Source of the DNA: Georgenia subflava
GTDB lineage: Bacteria > Actinomycetota > Actinomycetes > Actinomycetales > Actinomycetaceae
DNA: 64,000 bases
Direction: 5' to 3'
NCBI RefSeq assembly: GCF_009193155.1
Contig: NZ_VUKD01000003.1
Location: forward strand, 558,001-622,000
A program made the position numbers and the translations under genes. The notes below the pieces were generated by a model, which worked only from the letters and a program-made list of their open reading frames with translations, was not told where the DNA came from and made no database searches. Each line of letters opens with the position of its first letter. Position 1 is the first letter of the stretch. Shown one piece after another: positions 1 through 8,907 of this stretch.

Positions 1-1777
1 ACCAGTGCGTGGTGCCCATGGTCTCGGAGAGCTTGCGGAACGCGAGCAGACCGGCGTCCGGTTCGGGCCCCTGCCCGAACCACCCGAGCATCACCGGAAG
101 GAGGTGCCGCTGGATCGTGGCACGGCGGGAGATCCCCTCGGTGAGCGCCGCGATGTGCCGCAGCGCCCCCTCGGGGTCGTGGTACCCGATCACGGCGAGC
201 CGGGCGCGCGCCGCCTCGGGCGTGAGGGCGACGTCGTCCGCGCTCAGCTGGGCGGTGAGCGGCAGCAGCGGACGGTAGAAGATCTCCTCGTGGAGGTGGC
301 GGACCTCGCGCCGGACCTGTCGCCACCGCTCCTCCAGGCTGCCGGCGCCCTCCACCCCGTCGACCCGCATGGACCGCCCGAGGCGGCGCAGGTCGGCCTC
401 GCCGGTCGGCACCAGGTGCGAGCGCCGCATCCGATGGAGCTGGATGCGGTGCTCGAGCACCCGCAGGAACCGGTAGTGGTGGTCCAGCTGCTGCGCGTCG
501 TCCCGCGCGACGTAGCCGCCCGCCGCCAGCTGCGCGAGCCCCTCCAGCGTGCTGCGCGAGCGGATCTGTCCGTCCGTGCGCCCGTGCACCATCTGCAGCA
601 GCTGCACCGTGAACTCGACGTCGCGCAGCCCGCCCTTGCCGAGCTTGAGCTGGCGGTCCGCCTCGGCGGCCGGCACGTGCGCCTCGACCCGCCGGCGCAT
701 CGCCTGGGCGTCCTCGACGAAGTGCTCCCGCTCGACGGCGGTCCACACCAGCGGCGCCAGCGCCGCGCAGTACGCCTCCCCCAGGGCCAGGTCCCCGGCG
801 ACCGGGCGCGCCTTGAGCAGCGCCTGGAACTCCCACGCCTTGGCCCAGCGCTCGTAGTAGGCCACGTGCGAGGCGAGGGTGCGCACGAGTGGCCCGTCCT
901 TGCCCTCGGGGCGCAGGTTCGCGTCCAGCGGCCACAGCGCGGGCTCGGGACCGGGGGCCGAGACCGCTGCCGCGAGCGCGGTGGCGAGCCTGGTCCCCCG
1001 GGCGACGGCGTCGTGCTCGGTGGTCGCGTCGGCCGGTTCGACGACGTAGACGACGTCGACGTCGGAGATGTAGTTGAGCTCGCGCCCGCCCGTCTTCCCC
1101 ATGCCGAGGACCGCCAGCCGCACCTGCGCCGCCTCGGGGTTGTCCGCCCGGACGACCGCGAGCGCGGCGTCCAGCGCGCCGGCCACGATGTCGGCCATCG
1201 CGGCAGCGACCTTCGGCAGGTCGGCCAGCGGGTCCGGGCTCGTCAGGTCGGCAGCGGCGATCTCGAGGAGGCGACGGCGGTACGTGCGACGCACCGTCGC
1301 CGCGCCCTCCGCGCCGCCCACCTGTGCGACCGGGACGTCGTCACCCGGATCGGCGCCGACGGCGCGCAGTGCGCGCTCGCGCTCGTCCGCCGGCAGCAGG
1401 TCCAGCACCGGGACCTCGTCGGCGCGGTGGGCGAGGAGCCCGGCGTCCTCGGGCCGCGCCACGAGCATGTCCCCCAGCGCGGCCGAGGCCCCCAGCACGG
1501 CGAGCAGGCGGCGCCGGTGGACACCGTCGTCGGCCAGCACCGTCGTCAGGTCGTCGGCGGTCCCGGCCTCGGCCGCCGCCTCGGCGAGCCGCAGCAGGGT
1601 CAGCAGGGCACGGTCCGGGTCCGCCGTCGCCCCCAGGGCCTCGGGCAGCGGCGAACCGGCCGCCGCGGCCGCGACGGCGGGGGCGAGGACGGCGTCCTCG
1701 AGGCGCGCGGCCGCGACGCCCGGCTCGGCGAAGCCCAGCCGGCGCAGCGCCGACGTCGTCGAGACCTCACGCACCAC
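1..1777 (-). CDS. glnE: Glutamine synthetase adenylyltransferase/deadenylyltransferase, N-terminal part (cut by window edge)
   Basis: Bifunctional enzyme that adds and removes AMP on glutamine synthetase in response to nitrogen status. Only the first 592 codons are inside the window; the family is usually near 1000 residues, so the C-terminal adenylyltransferase half lies outside. The N-terminal (deadenylylating) nucleotidyltransferase signature GKTGGRELNYISDVDV is clear. I chose the GTG at 1777 because GGAGG precedes it by about 9 nt; a second GTG follows directly at 1774. The gene starts 42 nt after the glnA stop on the same strand, so the two are probably co-transcribed, as is common for glnA2-glnE in actinobacteria. 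Confidence 0.95.
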   Translation of the reverse strand, partial: MVREVSTTSALRRLGFAEPGVAAARLEDAVLAPAVAAAAAGSPLPEALGATADPDRALLTLLRLAEAAAEAGTADDLTTVLADDGVHRRRLLAVLGASAALGDMLVARPEDAGLLAHRADEVPVLDLLPADERERALRAVGADPGDDVPVAQVGGAEGAATVRRTYRRRLLEIAAADLTSPDPLADLPKVAAAMADIVAGALDAALAVVRADNPEAAQVRLAVLGMGKTGGRELNYISDVDVVYVVEPADATTEHDAVARGTRLATALAAAVSAPGPEPALWPLDANLRPEGKDGPLVRTLASHVAYYERWAKAWEFQALLKARPVAGDLALGEAYCAALAPLVWTAVEREHFVEDAQAMRRRVEAHVPAAEADRQLKLGKGGLRDVEFTVQLLQMVHGRTDGQIRSRSTLEGLAQLAAGGYVARDDAQQLDHHYRFLRVLEHRIQLHRMRRSHLVPTGEADLRRLGRSMRVDGVEGAGSLEERWRQVRREVRHLHEEIFYRPLLPLTAQLSADDVALTPEAARARLAVIGYHDPEGALRHIAALTEGISRRATIQRHLLPVMLGWFGQGPEPDAGLLAFRKLSETMGTTHW

Positions 1778-1819
1778 GCCCCCTCACCTCCCGGTCCGGA
1801 ACCGTCGCGGAGCCCCGGC

Positions 1820-3157
1820 TCACAGCGAGGGGATGAACCGCTGCAGCTCGAAGGCGGTGACCTGGTTGCGGTAGTCCTCCCACTCGGAGCGCTTGTTGCG
1901 CAGGAAGAACTCGAAGCTGTCCTCGCCCAGGGTCTCGGCGACGAGCTCGGAGCCCTCCATGAGCTCGACCGCCTGGCGCAGCGAGTTGGGCAGCGCCTGG
2001 ATGCCCAGCGCCTTGCGCTCGGCACGGCTCATCGCCCAGACGTCGTCGCCGGCCCCCTCGGGCAGCTCGTACCCCTCCGTGATGCCCTTCAGGCCCGCGT
2101 TGAGAAGGACGGCGAAGGCGAGGTAGGGGTTCGCAGCCGAGTCCAGGGCGCGGTACTCCACCCGGGCCGACCCGCCCTTGTCCGGCTTGTACATCGGCAC
2201 GCGGACCAGGGCCGACCGGTTGTTGTGGCCCCAGCAGACGTAGCTGGGTGCCTCCCCGCCGCCCCACAGCCGCTTGTAGGAGTTGACGTACTGGTTGCAC
2301 ACGGCGGTGATCTCCCCGGCGTGGTGCAGCAGGCCCGCGATGAACGCGCGGCCGGTGGCGGAGAGCTGGTACTCCCCCGACGGGTCGTAGAACGCGTTGC
2401 GATCGCCCTCGAACAGCGACATGTGGGTGTGCATGCCCGAGCCGGGGGCGTCGACGAGCGGCTTCGGCATGAAGGTCGCGAGCACGCCCTGCTGGAGGGC
2501 GACCTCCTTGACCACGGTGCGGAAGGTCTGGATGTTGTCGGCGGTGCTCAGCGCGTCGGCGTAGCGCAGGTCGATCTCGTTCTGCCCTGGACCGGCCTCG
2601 TGGTGGGAGAACTCGACCGAGATGCCCATCGACTCCAGCGTGGTGATCGCGTCGCGGCGGAAGTCGTGCGCGGTGCCGCGGGCCACGTGGTCGAAGTAGC
2701 CGCCCCGGTCGATGGGCACGAGCGGCTGGTCGGGCGAGGAGACGCTCTCGAAGAGGTAGAACTCGATCTCGGGGTGGGTGTAGAAGGTGAACCCCGCGTC
2801 GCCCGCCTTGCTCAGGGCGCGCTTGAGCACGTTGCGCGGGTCGGACCTGGCCGGCTCGCCGGTGGGGGTGAGCACGTCGCAGAACATCCGCGCGACGCCG
2901 TTCTCCTCGCCGCGCCAGGGCAGCACCTGGAACGTGGCCGGGTCGGGACGGGCGAGCATGTCCGACTCGTACACGCGCGAGAGACCCTCGATGGACGAGC
3001 CGTCGAACCCGATGCCCTCGGCGAACGCCCCCTCCAGCTCGGCCGGGGCGATCGCCACGGACTTGAGCACGCCCAGCACGTCGGTGAACCACAGCCTGAT
3101 GAAGCGGATGTCGCGCTCCTCGATCGCCCTGAGCACGTACTCCTGCTGCTTGTCCAT
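1820..3157 (-). CDS. glnA: Glutamine synthetase, GlnA2-type
   Basis: ATP-dependent ligation of ammonia to glutamate in the cytoplasm. 445 residues, shorter than the roughly 470-480 of the adenylylated type I-beta enzyme. The N-terminus MDKQQEYVLRAIEERDIRFI and the motif GFDGSSIEG are typical. At the place where the adenylylated tyrosine (NLYDLP context) sits in I-beta enzymes the sequence reads DDVWAMSRAERKALG, so the tyrosine is absent; with the length this argues for the GlnA2 class rather than GlnA1. The ATG at 3157 has AGGAG eight bases upstream; the longer open frame to 3571 has no support. glnE follows at 42 nt. Confidence 0.95.
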   Translation of the reverse strand: MDKQQEYVLRAIEERDIRFIRLWFTDVLGVLKSVAIAPAELEGAFAEGIGFDGSSIEGLSRVYESDMLARPDPATFQVLPWRGEENGVARMFCDVLTPTGEPARSDPRNVLKRALSKAGDAGFTFYTHPEIEFYLFESVSSPDQPLVPIDRGGYFDHVARGTAHDFRRDAITTLESMGISVEFSHHEAGPGQNEIDLRYADALSTADNIQTFRTVVKEVALQQGVLATFMPKPLVDAPGSGMHTHMSLFEGDRNAFYDPSGEYQLSATGRAFIAGLLHHAGEITAVCNQYVNSYKRLWGGGEAPSYVCWGHNNRSALVRVPMYKPDKGGSARVEYRALDSAANPYLAFAVLLNAGLKGITEGYELPEGAGDDVWAMSRAERKALGIQALPNSLRQAVELMEGSELVAETLGEDSFEFFLRNKRSEWEDYRNQVTAFELQRFIPSL

Positions 3158-3552
3158 CCATCGGCTCCTGACTGCGTGGCGATCGGAGGTACCGCCGAGG
3201 GCCGGCGGCCGGGTCCGGCGGGCTCGCCCGCCGCAGGCCCCATCATGTCGCACGGGCGCCGTCGCGCGGCACCGGCACCCCGACTCGGGCGGCACGGGCT
3301 GCGCAGGTGCAGCCTCGCACGGCACAGTCGCCACCTCTCGGGCGGCACGGGGTGTGCCGGCGCACCCGCCGCACACGGGCCGGCGGGACGGGGCAGGTGC
3401 GCCGGGCACACGTACCGGCAATAGGGTGTGCCCCATGGCACCGCCGACCGGGGACGCGTCGAAGCGAGCACCCGACGGCGTCCGGCCGTGACCGCCCGCC
3501 GAACCTTCGCCGTCGAGACCGGCGTCCGCCAGAGAACGCAGGAGCAGAACCG
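3158..3552. other. Divergent glnA/panB intergenic region
   Basis: About 395 bases without a convincing gene between divergent glnA and panB. It holds a 15-bp direct repeat, CTCGGGCGGCACGGG, at 3284-3298 and 3337-3351; a GC hairpin GGCGGG-CTCG-CCCGCC at 3217-3232 in the glnA 5' leader; and a -10-like TAGGGT at 3422-3427 directed at panB. I did not find a recognisable GlnR site. Promoters for both flanking genes must lie here. Confidence 0.6.
3435..3491 (+). CDS. Possible 18-aa leaderless upstream ORF before panB
   Basis: An ATG at 3435 lies exactly 7 nt after TAGGGT (3422-3427), the geometry of a leaderless actinobacterial transcript. It opens an 18-codon frame ([11 protein letters not shown]...) ending in TGA at 3489-3491, 61 nt before the panB ATG and out of frame with it. 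There is no Shine-Dalgarno sequence. Its composition shows no run of regulatory codons, so it may be only the transcription start of panB. Confidence 0.25.
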   Translation: MAPPTGDASKRAPDGVRP

Positions 3553-4452
3553 ATGACCCAGAACACGCCACCGGCGGACCCCGACACCGGTACCACCACC
3601 AGTGACGGCACAGCCGGAACCCCCACCGACGCCGCGGGCGGGGTGCCGGTGCCCCGCCGGGTGCGCGTGCACCACCTGCGCCAGTCCAAGGAGCGTGGCG
3701 AGCCGCTCACGATGCTGACCGCCTACGACGCGGTGACCGCCCGGATCTTCGACGAGGCGGGCATCGACATGCTGCTCGTCGGTGACTCCATGGGCGACAA
3801 CATGCTCGCCCACCCGACCACCATCCCCGTCACCGTGGACGAGATGATCCCCGCGGTACGGGCCGTGTCGCGGTCGAGCCGGCGCGCGATGGTCATCGCG
3901 GACCTGCCCTTCGGCTCCTACGAGGCATCCCCCGCGCAGTGCCACGCCAGCGCCGTACGGATGCTCAAGGAGGGCGGCGCGCACGCGGTGAAGTTCGAGG
4001 GCGGGGCGCACCTGGCCGAGCACGTCCAGCTCCTCACCCGCTCGGGCATCCCGGTCGTGGGGCACCTGGGGTTCACCCCGCAGTCGGAGAACATGCTGGG
4101 TGGCAAGCGCGTGCAGGGCCGCGGGGCCGAGGCCGCCGACCAGCTCGTCGCCGACGCCCTGGCGCTGGCGGAGGCAGGAGCCATCGCCGTCGTCCTGGAG
4201 ATGGTGCCCGCCCCGGTGGCCGCACGGGTCACCGAGGTGCTCGACGTGCCCACCATCGGCATCGGTGCCGGCCCCGACTGCGACGGCCAGGTCCTGGTGT
4301 GGACGGACATGGCCGGGATGACCGGCTGGTCGCCGCGGTTCGCCAAGCGCTTCGGCGAGGTGGGTGCCGAGCTGTTCGCCGCCACCCGGAACTACGCGCG
4401 GGCCGTGCGCGAGGGCACCTTCCCCGCCGCCGAGCACAGCTACGAGAAGTAG
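3553..4452 (+). CDS. panB: 3-methyl-2-oxobutanoate hydroxymethyltransferase (ketopantoate hydroxymethyltransferase)
   Basis: First committed step of pantothenate synthesis: transfers a hydroxymethyl group from methylene-THF to 2-oxoisovalerate. 299 residues, a little longer than the usual 260-280 because of a Thr/Asp/Pro-rich N-terminal tail of about 35 residues. Family motifs seen: [27 protein letters not shown] (metal-binding Asp), VKFEGG and GHLGFTPQ, with the catalytic Glu region in VVLEMVP and TIGIGAG. ATG at 3553 follows AGGAG at 3539-3543. Convergent with the small gene at 4465-4656, 12 nt away. Confidence 0.96.
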   Translation: MTQNTPPADPDTGTTTSDGTAGTPTDAAGGVPVPRRVRVHHLRQSKERGEPLTMLTAYDAVTARIFDEAGIDMLLVGDSMGDNMLAHPTTIPVTVDEMIPAVRAVSRSSRRAMVIADLPFGSYEASPAQCHASAVRMLKEGGAHAVKFEGGAHLAEHVQLLTRSGIPVVGHLGFTPQSENMLGGKRVQGRGAEAADQLVADALALAEAGAIAVVLEMVPAPVAARVTEVLDVPTIGIGAGPDCDGQVLVWTDMAGMTGWSPRFAKRFGEVGAELFAATRNYARAVREGTFPAAEHSYEK

Positions 4453-4464
4453 CCGAGCGCGGAC

Positions 4465-4656
4465 CTACTGCTCGTCCTCCCACGCCTCGTCCTCGGCGTC
4501 CCACTCCTCGTTGCGGGCCTCCGCCCTGCTGAACGCCTGGGCCGCCGCCTCCGCCGTCGGGTAGGGCCCCATGCGGTCCGAGGCGCCGGTGACCTTGCCC
4601 TCCTCCACCTGGCCGGTGCTGAGGTTGTAGTAGAACTCGCGCTCGCTGCTCTCCAT
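4465..4656 (-). CDS. SPOR-like micro-protein (63 aa)
   Basis: A 63-residue soluble, acidic protein, [20 protein letters not shown] at the N-terminus and a Glu/Asp-rich tail ([13 protein letters not shown]). The segment [28 protein letters not shown] resembles the short SPOR-like proteins found beside map in many actinobacteria; the function is unknown. ATG at 4656 has GGAGGG upstream at suitable spacing. It is divergent from map with only 46 nt between starts, so the two share a promoter region. Confidence 0.8.
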   Translation of the reverse strand: MESSEREFYYNLSTGQVEEGKVTGASDRMGPYPTAEAAAQAFSRAEARNEEWDAEDEAWEDEQ

Positions 4657-4702
4657 GAACGTCCCTCCAGTGGTCGGCCCGGTGATCCGTAGACTCCAGC
4701 CT

Positions 4703-5575
4703 ATGCTCGCCGATCGCGCTCCCCGGGGCACCCTGGCCCCCGGGACCGTCTCCCCCGTCCGCGACGTCCCGGCCTCCATCCCGCGGCCCGAGTACGTCGG
4801 CCGCACCGGCCCGGAGCGGGTGACGGCGTCGGAGGTGAAGTCGCCGGAGACGATCGAGCGGATCCGGCGGGCCTCGCAGATCGCCGCCCGCGCGATGGTC
4901 GAGGTCGGCCGGGCTGTGGCGCCCGGGGTGACCACCGACGAGCTGGACCGGGTGGGCCACGAGTACCTGGTCGACAACGGCGCCTACCCGTCGACCCTGC
5001 ACTACATGGGCTTCCCCAAGTCCCTGTGCACCTCCGTCAACGAGGTCATCTGCCACGGCATCCCGGACTCGACGGTGCTGCGTGACGGCGACATCCTCAA
5101 CGTCGACATCACCGCCTACGTCGACGGCGTGCACGGTGACCTCAACGCCATGTTCGAGGTCGGCGAGGTCGACGAGGAGTCGCACCTGCTCGTCGAGCGC
5201 ACGAAGACCGCCATGGAGCGAGGAATCAAGGCGGTGAAGCCCGGTCGCGCCGTCAACGTGATCGGCCGGGTCATCGAGGCGTACGCACGCCGCTTCGACT
5301 ACGGCGTCGTCCGTGACTTCACTGGTCACGGCGTCGGCGAGGCCTTCCACTCCGGCCTGGTGATCCCGCACTACGACTCGGCCCCGCGCTACGACGACGT
5401 GATCGAGCCCGGCATGGTCTTCACCATCGAGCCGATGCTCACGCTCGGCGACATCGACTGGGAGCAGTGGGACGACGGCTGGACCGTGCTGACCAAGGAC
5501 CGCTCGCGCACGGCCCAGTGGGAGCACACGCTGGTCGTCACCGAGGACGGCGCCGAGATCCTGACCCTGCCCTGA
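4703..5575 (+). CDS. map: Methionine aminopeptidase, type I
   Basis: Removes N-terminal methionine from nascent proteins. 290 residues with an actinobacterial N-terminal extension (about 40 residues with PxxP-like stretches) before the pita-bread fold. Metal ligands are visible: Asp in [14 protein letters not shown], His in [11 protein letters not shown], Glu in FTIEPML and Glu in WEHTLVV. The ATG at 4703 lies 7 nt after TAGACT (4690-4695), so the mRNA is probably leaderless; there is no Shine-Dalgarno sequence. Followed by ppgK after 72 nt. Confidence 0.96.
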   Translation: MLADRAPRGTLAPGTVSPVRDVPASIPRPEYVGRTGPERVTASEVKSPETIERIRRASQIAARAMVEVGRAVAPGVTTDELDRVGHEYLVDNGAYPSTLHYMGFPKSLCTSVNEVICHGIPDSTVLRDGDILNVDITAYVDGVHGDLNAMFEVGEVDEESHLLVERTKTAMERGIKAVKPGRAVNVIGRVIEAYARRFDYGVVRDFTGHGVGEAFHSGLVIPHYDSAPRYDDVIEPGMVFTIEPMLTLGDIDWEQWDDGWTVLTKDRSRTAQWEHTLVVTEDGAEILTLP

Positions 5576-5647
5576 CGCACGTCCACCCCGATCCTGCAGA
5601 CCCTGAGCCTGCAGATCCCCGAGCCTGAGCCACCGACGAGGAGCACC

Positions 5648-6415
5648 ATGACCGCCCCGACCACCTCTGCCGTCGGCTTCGGCATCGACATCGGCGGATC
5701 CGGGATCAAGGGCGCGCCGGTCGACCTCGCCACGGGCGAGCTCATCGGCGAGCGCCTGCGGATCCCGACGCCGCAGCCCTCGAAGCCGCGCGCGGTGGCC
5801 GCCACGGTGGCCGAGCTGGTCGCGGCCTTCGACATCCCGGCGACGACGCCGGTCGGTCTCACCTTCCCCGCGCCCATCAAGCACGGCGTGGTGCCCTTCA
5901 TCGCCAACCTGGACGAGTCCTGGCAGGGTGTCGACGTCCCCGAGCTGATGAGCGACGCGACCGGCCGGGAGGTCATCGGGGTCAACGACGCCGACGCCGC
6001 GGGGATCGCCGAGGTCGCTTTCGGTGCGGCGAAGGACGTTCCGGGCGTCGTCCTGGTGACGACCCTCGGCACCGGGATCGGCTCGGCCCTGGTGGTCGAC
6101 GGCACGCTGGTGCCGAACACCGAGCTGGGGCACCTCGAGATCGACGGTCACGACGCCGAGGACCGGGCCGCGTCCTCGGTGAAGGAGGCGGAGGACCTCA
6201 GCTGGGAGGAGTGGGCCGGGCGGCTGCAGCGCTTCTACGACACCGTCGAGATGCTCTTCTCCCCGGACCTGCTCGTGGTCGGTGGCGGCGTGAGCAAGAA
6301 GCACGAGAAGTTCCTGCCCCTGCTGCGCACCAAGGCGCCCATCGTGCCCGCCGGCCTGCGCAACACCGCCGGGATCGTCGGCGCCGCACATCTCGCCGCG
6401 CACGGCTACCGCTGA
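5648..6415 (+). CDS. ppgK: Polyphosphate glucokinase (ROK family)
   Basis: Phosphorylates glucose with polyphosphate (and usually ATP) as donor. 255 residues, typical length. Motifs: phosphate-binding [11 protein letters not shown] at the N-terminus, [12 protein letters not shown] (catalytic Asp), [11 protein letters not shown], and the [14 protein letters not shown] segment that distinguishes PpgK from other ROK kinases. ATG at 5648 follows GAGGAG. It sits between map and an MBL hydrolase and may be co-transcribed with the latter, whose GTG starts 10 nt after its stop. Confidence 0.95.
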   Translation: MTAPTTSAVGFGIDIGGSGIKGAPVDLATGELIGERLRIPTPQPSKPRAVAATVAELVAAFDIPATTPVGLTFPAPIKHGVVPFIANLDESWQGVDVPELMSDATGREVIGVNDADAAGIAEVAFGAAKDVPGVVLVTTLGTGIGSALVVDGTLVPNTELGHLEIDGHDAEDRAASSVKEAEDLSWEEWAGRLQRFYDTVEMLFSPDLLVVGGGVSKKHEKFLPLLRTKAPIVPAGLRNTAGIVGAAHLAAHGYR

Positions 6416-6424
6416 GCGGTCGGG

Positions 6425-7213
6425 GTGCGTGCGCTCGTCGAGGTCGCGCCCGGCGTCCACGTGGCCACCGCGACCACCTACACCACGACGTCGACAGTGC
6501 TCGTGGCCGGCGACGGCGCGTGCCTCGTCGTCGATCCGGCGCTGACCGCTGGAGAGGTGGGCGCGCTCGCAGCGGCGCTGGCGCACCGCGGCTGGCACCC
6601 GGTCGCCGGATTCGTCACGCACGCGCACTGGGACCACCTGCTGTGGCATCGCGACCTGGGCAGCGTCCCGCGCTGGGCCACGGCCGACGCCGCACGGTAT
6701 GCCCGCGAGCACCTGCCGCGGCTGCGCGTCGAGGCCGCCGCGGACGTGCCGGGCACGGCACCGACGACCGACAGGCTCGCCGCTCTCGCGTCCGGTGCGA
6801 CGGCCGTGCCCTGGTCCGGCCCACCGGTGGAGGTGGTCGAGCACCCCTCGCACGCCGCTGGACATGCCGCCCTCGTGGCGGGGCCGGTCCTGATCGCCGG
6901 CGACATGCTCTCCGACGTCGAGGTGCCGCTGCTCGACCTCGACGTCGCGGACCCGGTCGCTGCCCACCACGAGGGCCTCGACCGCCTGGCCTCGGTGCTG
7001 GTCCGACCGTCGACGACCATGCTCGTCCCTGGCCACGGCCACGTGACAGACCGCGCAGGCGCGCTCGAGCGGCTCGCCGCCGACCGGCGCTATGTCGACG
7101 CGGTCGCCGCCGGCCGGGATCTCGACACGGCGGAGGAGCCGCGGCTGGCGGACCACTGGGTGAGGGACGAGCATGAGCGGCAGCGCGGGTTCCTGCGCCA
7201 CGGTCGAGCCTGA
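6425..7213 (+). CDS. MBL-fold metallo-hydrolase
   Basis: 262-residue cytoplasmic metallo-beta-lactamase-fold hydrolase. The metal-binding motif THAHWDHLLW is at about residues 61-70, a second His in SHAAGHAALV, the bridging Asp in LIAGDML, and the last His in VPGHGHV. The substrate cannot be read from sequence. GTG at 6425 has only a weak ribosome binding site and lies 10 nt after ppgK, suggesting translational coupling. Confidence 0.85.
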   Translation: MRALVEVAPGVHVATATTYTTTSTVLVAGDGACLVVDPALTAGEVGALAAALAHRGWHPVAGFVTHAHWDHLLWHRDLGSVPRWATADAARYAREHLPRLRVEAAADVPGTAPTTDRLAALASGATAVPWSGPPVEVVEHPSHAAGHAALVAGPVLIAGDMLSDVEVPLLDLDVADPVAAHHEGLDRLASVLVRPSTTMLVPGHGHVTDRAGALERLAADRRYVDAVAAGRDLDTAEEPRLADHWVRDEHERQRGFLRHGRA

Positions 7214-7325
7214 GCCGGGGTCCGCCGCCACAGCCGTGGATCAGGGAGATATCAGGGCGTTCACTGATGGTGCGGGCAGGACCGATGCGGCACCGTTGTG
7301 GTTGACCCCAAGAAGTGAGGAAACC

Positions 7326-7538
7326 ATGAGCTCCATCCGTCAGTCCGTCGGCCGCAACGGCCTCGTCCGGCCCCGGCGTACCCGCATCTTCGCCGGCGTG
7401 TGCGCCGGCCTCGGCCAGCGCTTCGGGCTGAGCCCCTGGACCGCTCGGCTGCTCTTCGTGCTGCTGCTGATGGTGCTGCCCGGCAGCCAGTTCCTCGTGT
7501 ACTTCATCCTGTGGGTCCTCATGCCGAACGAGTACTGA
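7326..7538 (+). CDS. PspC-domain membrane protein (70 aa)
   Basis: Single PspC domain: basic N-terminus with RRTRIFAGVCAGLGQRFGLS, then one hydrophobic helix and the conserved FILWVLMPNEY-type ending. Stand-alone PspC proteins of this size are common in actinobacteria and are linked by family to phage-shock-type envelope stress; no pspA is nearby. ATG at 7326 follows GTGAGGA. An in-frame upstream start at 7173 would overlap the preceding gene and is not supported. Confidence 0.85.
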   Translation: MSSIRQSVGRNGLVRPRRTRIFAGVCAGLGQRFGLSPWTARLLFVLLLMVLPGSQFLVYFILWVLMPNEY

Positions 7539-7759
7539 GGGCTCCGCGCCGTCGGGCCGACCGTCTGGCGGTGAGGACGACGCGGCATGCTGGCGGGCCT
7601 GCCGGCCGACACGGCGAGGCCGGCAGGCAAGGGGGCGAGGTCCGGCGGTACGACCGCCCGGACGTGGTCGATGCCACGCCTGGCCCGTCGTCCCTGACCG
7701 TGTCCGTTCGAGCCCGACTCCTTACACTGGGCTCAGGTTCGAGAGTGTGAGGAGAGTCG

Positions 7760-8194
7760 TTGACGTCACGGAATCTGCTGCGGTGGGGCGGGGTCGCCGT
7801 CGGAGCTCTCGCGGCCATCACGGTCATCGCCTCCACGGCCATGCCGCGCAACCCGGACGTCCCGCCCCGTATCACCGTGCAGCTCACCGACGCCGGCACC
7901 TCTCGGACGACCGACTGCACCGCGACTGCCTACGAGGGCAGCTTCTTCGACGGCGCGACAGTGACGGTGGACGCCGACGAGGCCGTGCTCGGCGAGGCGA
8001 CGGTCGGTGGTGCCGGCACGTCGTCAGATCGCGGCTGCACCTGGACGGCGGTCTTCGAGGACGTCGAGATCGCCGACGAGTACACGATCACGTTGCGGTC
8101 GGCCGGGTCACCTCCCCGCGAGCACGTCTACAGCTACTCCGCCGAGGACCTCGCCGAGCGCGACGGCGCGCTCTCGATCAGCGTCTTCGCCTGA
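7760..8194 (+). CDS. Hypothetical exported or membrane-anchored protein
   Basis: 144 residues, not recognised. A hydrophobic N-terminal segment (GGVAVGALAAITVIASTAM, about residues 10-28) is a signal anchor or signal peptide; the rest is a soluble beta-rich domain with two cysteines (TTDCTATAYEG and DRGCTWTAVF) that could form a disulfide outside the membrane. I chose TTG at 7760 because GAGGAG lies about 5 nt upstream. A -10-like TACACT is at 7723-7728. A small hairpin CGGGG-TGAA-CCCCG follows the stop at 8204-8217. Confidence 0.7.
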   Translation: MTSRNLLRWGGVAVGALAAITVIASTAMPRNPDVPPRITVQLTDAGTSRTTDCTATAYEGSFFDGATVTVDADEAVLGEATVGGAGTSSDRGCTWTAVFEDVEIADEYTITLRSAGSPPREHVYSYSAEDLAERDGALSISVFA

Positions 8195-8283
8195 GCCGCA
8201 CCACGGGGTGAACCCCGCCGAGCTGCGAGCATGCCCGCAGCCTGAGCCCCGCCACGAGGCGAGCACACCCGCAGCCTGAGCCA

Positions 8284-8298
8284 CGTCAGAGGCTGACG
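8284..8298 (-). terminator. Possible rnpB terminator hairpin
   Basis: Inverted repeat CGTCAG-AGG-CTGACG directly 3' of the RNase P RNA. Only six base pairs and no clear U-tract, so weak. Confidence 0.3.
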
Positions 8299-8329
8299 CC
8301 AGCGGGCGGACGGGGGCCGACGCAGGGCG

Positions 8330-8711
8330 GATGAGTCGGCCGGTACGCCGGGTTCTGTCCCGCGGTGCCAGGCACCGCGGTGGCGGCCATCCATCTACGA
8401 CGTGCGTTGCCGCACGCCTCCAGCGACCTACCCGCAGGCTCGGGCGGGCAACCCTCGAACGCCTGCTGTCTGGTCTTGCTCCGGGTGGGGTTTACCTAGC
8501 CACGACGGTCACCCGCCGTGCTGGTGGTCTCTTACACCACCGTTTCACCCTTACCCTCCTGGCGGACCAGGAGGGCGGTCTGCTTTCTGTGGCACTGTCC
8601 CGCGGGTCACCCCGGGTGGGCGTTACCCACCACCCCGCCCTACGGAGCCCGGACGTTCCTCGGCACCCCGGCCGGAGCCGGAGTGACGCGACCGCCTGGC
8701 CGACTCATCCG
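8330..8711 (-). ncRNA. rnpB: RNase P RNA (class A)
   Basis: Catalytic RNA of tRNA 5' maturation, transcribed leftwards. The two ends pair as P1 (GGATGAGTCGG at the 5' end with CCGACTCATCC at the 3' end). Reading the minus strand, conserved core segments are present: GAGGAACGTCCGGGCTCC near the 5' end, ACAGTGCCACAGAAAGCAGA, GGTAAACCCCACC, and near the 3' end GGATGGCCGCC followed by GGACAGAACCCGGCGTAC. Length about 380 nt, normal for actinobacteria. A -10-like TAGACT lies at 8725-8720 on the minus strand, 8 nt before the inferred 5' end. Several long open frames across it are spurious. Confidence 0.96.
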
Positions 8712-8795
8712 CGCCGCCGAGTCTACCGGCACGCCGATGGTGACCGACCACGAGCTCGACCACCAGCGCGTCCGCTCGAACCGCCCGGCCACTCC

Positions 8796-8810
8796 TCGAC
8801 CAATGGTCGA
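8796..8810. promoter_or_regulatory. Palindrome TCGACCA-A-TGGTCGA upstream of yaaA
   Basis: Perfect 7-bp arms around one central base, about 85 nt before the likely yaaA transcription start. It looks like an operator half-site pair. It is not the actinobacterial LexA box (TCGAAC-N4-GTTCGA). The cognate protein is unknown. Confidence 0.35.
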
Positions 8811-8907
8811 CTCGCTCGAACCCTCGGCCCGCTCGAGCCACCAGCCGGTCGGCACCACGGGTCGGACGGCGCGACGACGCTCCGCGACCCGCGGCTACCA
8901 TCCCGGG

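Noticed and set aside
5-3424. A 1139-codon open frame on the plus strand opposite glnE and glnA
   Set aside because: It is the antisense shadow of two clearly recognised genes in very GC-rich DNA; the translation is Arg/Gly/Pro-rich with no family motif.
4229-7231. A 1000-codon minus-strand frame opposite map, ppgK and the MBL gene
   Set aside because: Shadow of three recognised genes; low-complexity His/Arg/Gly translation.
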